Shown: in pieces, positions 13,578 to 17,612 of the stretch | Layout of the letters: each line of letters opens with the position of its first letter | Position numbering within the stretch: the stretch's first letter is position 1 | Origin: Aquimarina sp. | GTDB lineage: Bacteria > Bacteroidota > Bacteroidia > Flavobacteriales > Flavobacteriaceae | Assembly (NCBI GenBank): GCA_002697475.1 | Contig: NZVW01000002.1 | Location: forward strand, 1 to 17,612 | DNA length: 17,612 bases | Direction of reading: 5' to 3' | Made by a program: the position numbers and the translations under genes | The notes under the pieces: generated by a model | What the model saw: the letters and a program-made list of their open reading frames with translations, nothing else | Database searches by the model: none | Told to the model about the DNA's origin: nothing

Positions 13578-13591
13578 ACCTGAAACCTGAT
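13578..13591. repeat. Two-copy heptamer ACCTGAA-ACCTGAT between thiG and the four-helix-bundle gene
   Basis: Two adjacent 7-bp units. Read on the minus strand they are ATCAGGT and TTCAGGT, one base away from the rotated unit ATCTGGT of the array at 13146-13173 read on the plus strand. The two arrays thus bracket the four-helix-bundle gene in inverted orientation. Confidence 0.6.
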
Positions 13592-13604
13592 TTCTGTTAC
13601 CAAA

Positions 13605-14378
13605 TTACCTTTCTGACAAGAAACTAGTTAGAGGACTACTTGCTTCTGCTGTATGTTGAATTGGAGCCAGCCTTGCTTTGTACGCCATTCTACCTGCTTT
13701 TACAGACAGCTTAAAGGCCTCAGCCATGGCTACAGGATCTTGTGATACTGCAATTGCAGTATTCACTAAAACCGCATCTGCTCCGATTTCCATTGCCTGA
13801 GCTGCATGCGAAGGACTTCCTATACCTGCATCTACAATCACAGGCACATTACTCTGAGCAATTATAATTTCTAAAAAATCTAGTGTTTTCAATCCTTTAT
13901 TACTGCCTATTGGAGCTCCAAGAGGCATTACACATTGCACTCCTACCTCTTCTAATCTTTTGCATAAAACAGGGTCAGCGTGTATATAAGGCATTACAAC
14001 AAAACCTAGTTTGACTAATTCCTCGGCTGCCTTTAAAGTTTCTATGGAATCCGGTAATAAATATTTAGGGTCGGGATGAATCTCTAATTTAATCCAGTTG
14101 GTTTCCAAAGCTTCTCTGGCCAATTGTGCTGCAAAAACTGCCTCTTTAGCATTTCTAACACCAGATGTATTGGGTAACAGATTGATGTGATGATGATTTA
14201 AATGCCTCAAGATATCATCATCTGTATTATCAATATCCACTCTTTTTAATGCTACAGTCACTAATTCACTTTCTGAAGCCATTAGTGCTTCTTCCATCAC
14301 TGATGAAGAGCTGAACTTACCTGTTCCAGTAAATAATCTTGAATGAAATTCTTTATCTGCTATTTTTAATGTATCCAT
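13605..14378 (-). CDS. thiG: Thiazole synthase ThiG
   Basis: ThiG condenses 1-deoxy-xylulose 5-phosphate, dehydroglycine from ThiH and the thiocarboxylate sulfur of ThiS into the thiazole phosphate. The 257-aa TIM barrel starts with the family segment IADKEFHSRLFTGTGKFSS (6-24). It has the imine-forming lysine in NWIKLEIHPDP (Lys97, equal to Lys96 of B. subtilis ThiG), then LVKLGFVVMPYI, CVMPLGAPIGSNKGL, VPVIVDAGIGSPSHAAQAMEIGAD and VNTAIAVSQDP. All core residues that I can place are present. It starts 3 nt after thiE. Downstream, the usual thiG-thiH neighbour relation is broken by the four-helix-bundle gene. Confidence 0.97.
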   Translation of the reverse strand: MDTLKIADKEFHSRLFTGTGKFSSSSVMEEALMASESELVTVALKRVDIDNTDDDILRHLNHHHINLLPNTSGVRNAKEAVFAAQLAREALETNWIKLEIHPDPKYLLPDSIETLKAAEELVKLGFVVMPYIHADPVLCKRLEEVGVQCVMPLGAPIGSNKGLKTLDFLEIIIAQSNVPVIVDAGIGSPSHAAQAMEIGADAVLVNTAIAVSQDPVAMAEAFKLSVKAGRMAYKARLAPIQHTAEASSPLTSFLSER

Positions 14379-14381
14379 TTT

Positions 14382-15017
14382 TTAAGCTTTTTTCAATAAT
14401 GCTTGAATGTAATCTACTGTTGTTTTTAGATTCAGGTTTTGTGTCAATAGTTTAGATACAGCAATTCCAGAAACATAATTCTCCATTAGGTTTTTTATAT
14501 CTGACTCAAGGATTCCCCCAATAGCAATTACCGGAATCTGACAAGCGGAAGCTCTTAATTCAGTTAAAATTTTTCTATAACCTTCTAAACCCAGAACAGG
14601 GCTCAAGTTTTTCTTTGTTTCCGTATGTCTGAAAGGTCCTAATCCTATATAATCCACTTTATTTTCTGCTTGTAGCAGGCAATCTTGCAATGTGTTGGCT
14701 GTGCCTCCAATAATGCTATGATCTCCCAGTATAGATCTGGCATCTTTGGGATTCATATCGCTTAATCCCAGATGAACTCCATTAGCTTCTGATTCTTTCG
14801 CAATACTGACATTATCATTAACAATAAATACAGCGGAATATGCTTCACAAATTTTTTTACTCTCCTTTGCTATTTGAAGATAAGTTTCAAAGTCTACGTC
14901 TTTAATTCTCAGTTGAACCCATCGAATTCCTGCCTCACAAACCTTTTGAATATTGGTTAAATGATCCTCTGGCTTAGCTCCCTGTGATATGTATTGTATC
15001 TTTTGTTGTTCAATCAC
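14382..15017 (-). CDS. thiE: Thiamine phosphate synthase ThiE
   Basis: ThiE couples HMP diphosphate with thiazole phosphate to give thiamine phosphate. The 211-aa protein has WVQLRIKD (33-40) for the pyrophosphate/HMP pocket, FIVNDNVSIA (64-73), GVHLGLSD (80-87), YIGLGPFRHTETKKN (123-137) with the diphosphate-binding THR-type loop intact as HTETK, and VIAIGGI (163-169). The order and the intact GxGPxxxTxTK motif mark this copy as the catalytic one of the two ThiE-like proteins in the operon. The family usually has GQ after VHL; here it is GL. It lies 4 nt after thiD and 3 nt before thiG. Confidence 0.95.
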   Translation of the reverse strand: MIEQQKIQYISQGAKPEDHLTNIQKVCEAGIRWVQLRIKDVDFETYLQIAKESKKICEAYSAVFIVNDNVSIAKESEANGVHLGLSDMNPKDARSILGDHSIIGGTANTLQDCLLQAENKVDYIGLGPFRHTETKKNLSPVLGLEGYRKILTELRASACQIPVIAIGGILESDIKNLMENYVSGIAVSKLLTQNLNLKTTVDYIQALLKKA

Positions 15018-15021
15018 TGCT

Positions 15022-15792
15022 TTATATGTTATAATATGCTAATAATGATGGGTTAGAGCTTAATCTCTGCTCTATAAATCGTTTTGCTCTAAGACAAGCC
15101 TTCAGAATTGGAAAACCTTTAGAAATATATGCTGCAATTGCTGATGACAAAATGCATCCACTACCGTGCTTTTCAGAAATATTTAAAGTTTTTGGGTTCA
15201 AAATAAATGCCTGACCTGATTTTGTGAAAAGTTGATCTTTTCCTATGTTATCATCTCTGTGACCTCCCTTTAACAACAAGTTTGTTCTATGCTGTATAGT
15301 CAAAATTGCATCATCAATATTCTTTTGGGGATACAGTTTTTGGATTTCATTATAATTGGGTGTCAGCAAATAGATTTTGTTTAAGACTTCTTCGAACAAA
15401 TCTGTACTCCTCATATTATTTTTCTGTGGTGATTCTTCAAAATCATATCCGGAGCTGGAACTCAGTACAGGATCCAAAATAATTTTTATCTGATCATTAT
15501 AGCTACATAAAAAATCCACTACTTGATTAAGCTTTTCCCAATCCTCAATGACACCTATTTTAACTACTTTAATTGGAAAACGCTCCGTCAGTATCCTTAA
15601 TTGCTCTTTAATTGTTTCTATTGGTGTCCAGTAACAATTACAAAAAGTGTTATCATTTTGAACCGTATTCGCTGTAGATACCGCAACGCCATAGCATCTC
15701 AAAGCTTCTATAGTCTTGATATCCGCTAAAAGCCCCGCTCCTCCTGAGGGATCAAATCCGGCTATAGTCATTATGTAAGGTCGTACTGTCAT
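15022..15792 (-). CDS. thiD: Hydroxymethylpyrimidine/phosphomethylpyrimidine kinase ThiD
   Basis: ThiD phosphorylates HMP and HMP phosphate to the diphosphate used by ThiE. The 256-aa ribokinase-fold protein has AGFDPSGGAGLLADIKT (11-27), STANTVQND (39-47), KVVKIGVI (75-82), ILDPVLSSSSG (105-115), LLTPNYNEI (142-150), LLLKGGH (172-178), and the anion-hole motif KHGSGCILSSAIAAYI (208-223) with the conserved Cys213. The usual SDxSGGAG of the N-terminus reads FDPSGGAG here. Two more family residues, the Asp of LDPV and the Asn-Glu of TPNxNE, are present. An alternative ATG at codon 8 would remove MTVRPYI, but the first ATG, 6 nt after the upstream stop, is preferred. Confidence 0.95.
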   Translation of the reverse strand: MTVRPYIMTIAGFDPSGGAGLLADIKTIEALRCYGVAVSTANTVQNDNTFCNCYWTPIETIKEQLRILTERFPIKVVKIGVIEDWEKLNQVVDFLCSYNDQIKIILDPVLSSSSGYDFEESPQKNNMRSTDLFEEVLNKIYLLTPNYNEIQKLYPQKNIDDAILTIQHRTNLLLKGGHRDDNIGKDQLFTKSGQAFILNPKTLNISEKHGSGCILSSAIAAYISKGFPILKACLRAKRFIEQRLSSNPSLLAYYNI

Positions 15793-15798
15793 AGTATG

Positions 15799-16413
15799 TT
15801 AAACCCTTTCTTTACATAAAGAAAGATTTTCTATCTTGTCTTTTATTCGTTTGAAACTTTTAATAGGACTTACAGTATTCCAGACTCCTCCTAAAACCCC
15901 CACTCCTTTATAACCTAAATCAAACGTGGCTTGTAAGTTATTTTCATTGATCCCTCCCATACCTACAACAAATTCATCAATATGACTAACATCAAAGTTT
16001 TTACCTTCATACCCCGATTTAGAAATTGAATTAAATACAGGACTTAGCAATACATACTCAAATAAACTTTTATTACGCTCAATATCTTCAATAGTATGAA
16101 AAGAACTGGAAACTCTGTAACCGATCTCCTTACAATCTTTAACAAAGGTGCTTAATGTGTTTTCCAGATCTTTCCGCGCCTTTTCCTGCAAATGAATGCC
16201 TCTTAATTTATACTCATCCACTAATGCCTGATACTCGTGAAGCATTATTTTTTTATAATATTTTGATTCAATTTGATCTAAAAGATGACGGTATTCATCC
16301 ATAGTAAATTGAGGCTTACGAAGATGCAATCGTTCCAAGCCAACTTCAAATAACTGATTAATTAATGAAGCTTCGTTAGCTATTTCTTTTTCTGAAGTAA
16401 GTACAATCAACAT
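15799..16413 (-). CDS. ThiE/TenI-like TIM-barrel protein (second ThiE homologue)
   Basis: The 204-aa protein has the ThiE/TenI barrel: MLIVLTSE at the start, RLHLRKP (28-34), GIHLQEK (72-78), YRVSSSFHTIEDIE (99-112), YVLLSPVFNSISKSGYEGKNF (120-140), VVGMGGI (149-155) and YKGVGVLGGVW (168-178). The loop that is GxGPxxxTxTK in true ThiE reads LSPVFNSISKSG here, so the phosphate-binding Thr-Lys is lost. The spacing agrees better with B. subtilis TenI (FGHVFETDCKKGLEG), a thiazole tautomerase. The TenI catalytic His122 corresponds to Pro125, so even that activity is uncertain. It lies directly after thiC and 6 nt before thiD. A thiazole tautomerase or ThiE-partner role is an inference from context. 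Confidence 0.85.
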   Translation of the reverse strand: MLIVLTSEKEIANEASLINQLFEVGLERLHLRKPQFTMDEYRHLLDQIESKYYKKIMLHEYQALVDEYKLRGIHLQEKARKDLENTLSTFVKDCKEIGYRVSSSFHTIEDIERNKSLFEYVLLSPVFNSISKSGYEGKNFDVSHIDEFVVGMGGINENNLQATFDLGYKGVGVLGGVWNTVSPIKSFKRIKDKIENLSLCKERV

Positions 16414-16435
16414 AGTCTTTTCTTTTTTTATGATA

Positions 16436-16504
16436 GTAGCCCCGATTGCAGCGGCATCCTTTTTTAGGGTTCAAACACTAAAAAAGATACAGCGAAAAGC
16501 GGGA
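16436..16504. repeat. Roughly 70-nt imperfect palindrome between thiC and the TenI-like gene
   Basis: The inner arms CTTTTTTAG (16459-16467) and CTAAAAAAG (16478-16486) are perfect over 9 bp with a 10-nt loop. The flanks on the minus strand read CCCGCTTTTCGCTGTATC before and GGATGCCGCTGCAATCGGGG after, so CCCG/CGGG close an outer stem with an internal loop. I know this layout from other Bacteroidota intergenic regions, as a dispersed element with variable inner arms (from memory, not checked). It fills most of the 99-nt gap in an operon whose other gaps are 3-45 nt. Confidence 0.7.
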
Positions 16505-16512
16505 AAGAGCTC

Positions 16513-17612
16513 CTATAGATATACTTCGCTACCCTGATCTTTAAACTCCTGGGCCTTTTCTTTCATTCCTTCTTGAAGTACATTTTGCTCATCCAGTTCC
16601 TTTTTTGCTGCATAATCACGTACTTCCTGAGAAATTTTCATAGAACAAAATTTAGGTCCGCACATACTACAAAAGTGTGCAATTTTAGCACCCTCTGCCG
16701 GTAAGGTTTCATCGTGATATGATCTTGCCAATTCAGGATCCAGAGATAAATTAAACTGATCCTCCCATCTAAATTCGAATCTGGCTTTACTAAGTGCGTC
16801 GTCTCTATGTTGAGCTCCGGGATGTCCTTTCGCCAAATCTGCTGCGTGAGCAGCCAACTTATAGGTAATCACTCCAGTTCTTACGTCTTCTTTATTAGGT
16901 AACCCAAGATGCTCCTTTGGAGTTACGTAGCATAACATTGAAGTTCCGTACCAACCGATCATTGCCGCTCCGATACCGGAAGTAATATGATCATATCCGG
17001 GTGCTATATCTGTTGTTAATGGCCCTAAGGTATAGAAAGGTGCTTCTCCACAAGCTTCTAATTGCTTATCCATATTAGCCTTGATCATATGCATAGGTAC
17101 GTGACCGGGACCTTCAATAAAAGTCTGCACATCATGCTTCCAGGCAATTTTTGTAAGTTCTCCTAATGTTTCCAGTTCTGCAAACTGGGCTTCGTCATTA
17201 GCATCAGCGATACTTCCTGGACGTAATCCATCTCCTAATGAAAATGCCACGTCATAGGCTTTCATAATTTCGCATATCTCTTCAAAATGCGTATACAAGA
17301 AACTCTCTTTATGATGTGCCAAACACCACTTAGCCATAATAGAACCCCCTCGAGATACAATACCTGTAACTCTTTTAGCAGTCATGGGTACGTACGCTAA
17401 ACGAACTCCTGCGTGGATTGTAAAATAGTCAACACCCTGCTCCGCCTGTTCAATTAAGGTGTCTTTATAGATTTCCCAGGTAAGGTCTTCTGCTTTGCCG
17501 TTTACTTTTTCTAATGCCTGATAGATAGGCACAGTACCTACAGGTACTGGTGAGTTACGTATAATCCACTCTCTTGTTTCATGAATATTTTTTCCGGTAG
17601 AAAGATCCATAA
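16513..17612 (-). CDS. thiC: Phosphomethylpyrimidine synthase ThiC, C-terminal part (5' end outside window)
   Basis: ThiC converts 5-aminoimidazole ribotide into HMP phosphate in a complex radical SAM rearrangement. The 366 visible codons are the C-terminal two thirds of a protein normally about 550-640 aa. Seen are MDLSTGKNIHETREWIIRN at the window edge, VPVGTVPIYQAL, DYFTIHAGV, SRGGSIMAKWCLAHH, SLGDGLRPGSIADAND, IEGPGHVPMHMIKANM, LGPLTTDIAPGYDHI, and the C-terminal cluster motif CSMCGPKFC (CxxCxxxxC). All are intact. The ATG near 17610 is internal. It leads the visible thi operon; thiS and a regulatory TPP riboswitch are expected further upstream but are not in the window. The stop is followed by the palindromic element. 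Confidence 0.97.
   Translation of the reverse strand, partial: MDLSTGKNIHETREWIIRNSPVPVGTVPIYQALEKVNGKAEDLTWEIYKDTLIEQAEQGVDYFTIHAGVRLAYVPMTAKRVTGIVSRGGSIMAKWCLAHHKESFLYTHFEEICEIMKAYDVAFSLGDGLRPGSIADANDEAQFAELETLGELTKIAWKHDVQTFIEGPGHVPMHMIKANMDKQLEACGEAPFYTLGPLTTDIAPGYDHITSGIGAAMIGWYGTSMLCYVTPKEHLGLPNKEDVRTGVITYKLAAHAADLAKGHPGAQHRDDALSKARFEFRWEDQFNLSLDPELARSYHDETLPAEGAKIAHFCSMCGPKFCSMKISQEVRDYAAKKELDEQNVLQEGMKEKAQEFKDQGSEVYL

Noticed and set aside
16414..16512. TPP riboswitch inside the thi operon
   Set aside because: The 99-nt gap does not show the conserved THI-box segments (such as CUGAGA and the ACCUGA/GGxUAAUxCC parts); it is filled by the palindromic element.

Overview
This window looks like a chromosomal segment of a member of the Flavobacteriaceae or close Bacteroidota. 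The supports are: AT-rich DNA (about 36% G+C by eye), starts with little or no Shine-Dalgarno sequence, several exact or near-exact matches to the Bacteroidota promoter element TAnnTTTG, a lipoprotein with Cys-Ser-Asp-Asp-Asp after its lipobox, a short TruB without a PUA tail, a DUF3127 protein, and a thi operon ending in a ThiF/MoeB-rhodanese fusion. Nearly everything is compact housekeeping DNA. Neighbouring genes are often only 3-20 nt apart, and three gene pairs overlap (one same-strand by 8 nt, two convergent by 4 nt).

Left part (1-2373): the C-terminal end of undecaprenyl-diphosphatase, tRNA pseudouridine-55 synthase (truB) and a membrane-anchored TonB-like protein run rightward. They face a thioredoxin-fold protein on the minus strand. 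Then comes an AT-richer patch (about 2374-3671) holding an unrecognised 172-aa protein with a TTG start and a 140-aa membrane protein. The latter resembles the C-terminal helices of cytochrome oxidase subunit I but lacks its haem ligands. It overlaps tag (3-methyladenine DNA glycosylase I), which is followed by a CBU_0592-type membrane protein.

Middle part (4484-10951): minus-strand aat and upp form one pair (aat reads TTG at its start); flavin reductase plus a DUF3127 OB-fold protein with an SSB-like acidic tip form another. Divergent from the latter are an orphan histidine kinase and a zinc-ribbon membrane protein. A thioesterase, a HIT protein and greA follow on the minus strand. greA has a terminator-like hairpin right at the start of its presumed leader RNA. 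A small lipoprotein with a Rieske-like tail lacking the histidine ligands sits between greA and the thi operon.

Right part (10948-17612): one thiamine biosynthesis operon on the minus strand, in transcription order thiC (cut by the window edge), a ThiE/TenI-like protein, thiD, thiE, thiG, a four-helix-bundle (23S rRNA-IVS type) protein, thiH, and thiF/moeB-rhodanese. ThiC makes the pyrimidine, ThiG/ThiH/ThiF the thiazole, ThiD phosphorylates HMP-P, and ThiE joins the halves. thiS and any TPP riboswitch would lie beyond position 17612.

The most notable structure is at the thiG-thiH junction. The four-helix-bundle gene there has heptamer repeats on both sides in inverted orientation. One array is read through as the first residues of ThiH, replacing the usual start of that protein. 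A second notable element is a roughly 70-nt imperfect palindrome between thiC and the TenI-like gene. I saw no CRISPR array, tRNA, rRNA, transposase or phage gene, and nothing that amounts to a complete new defence or metabolic system.
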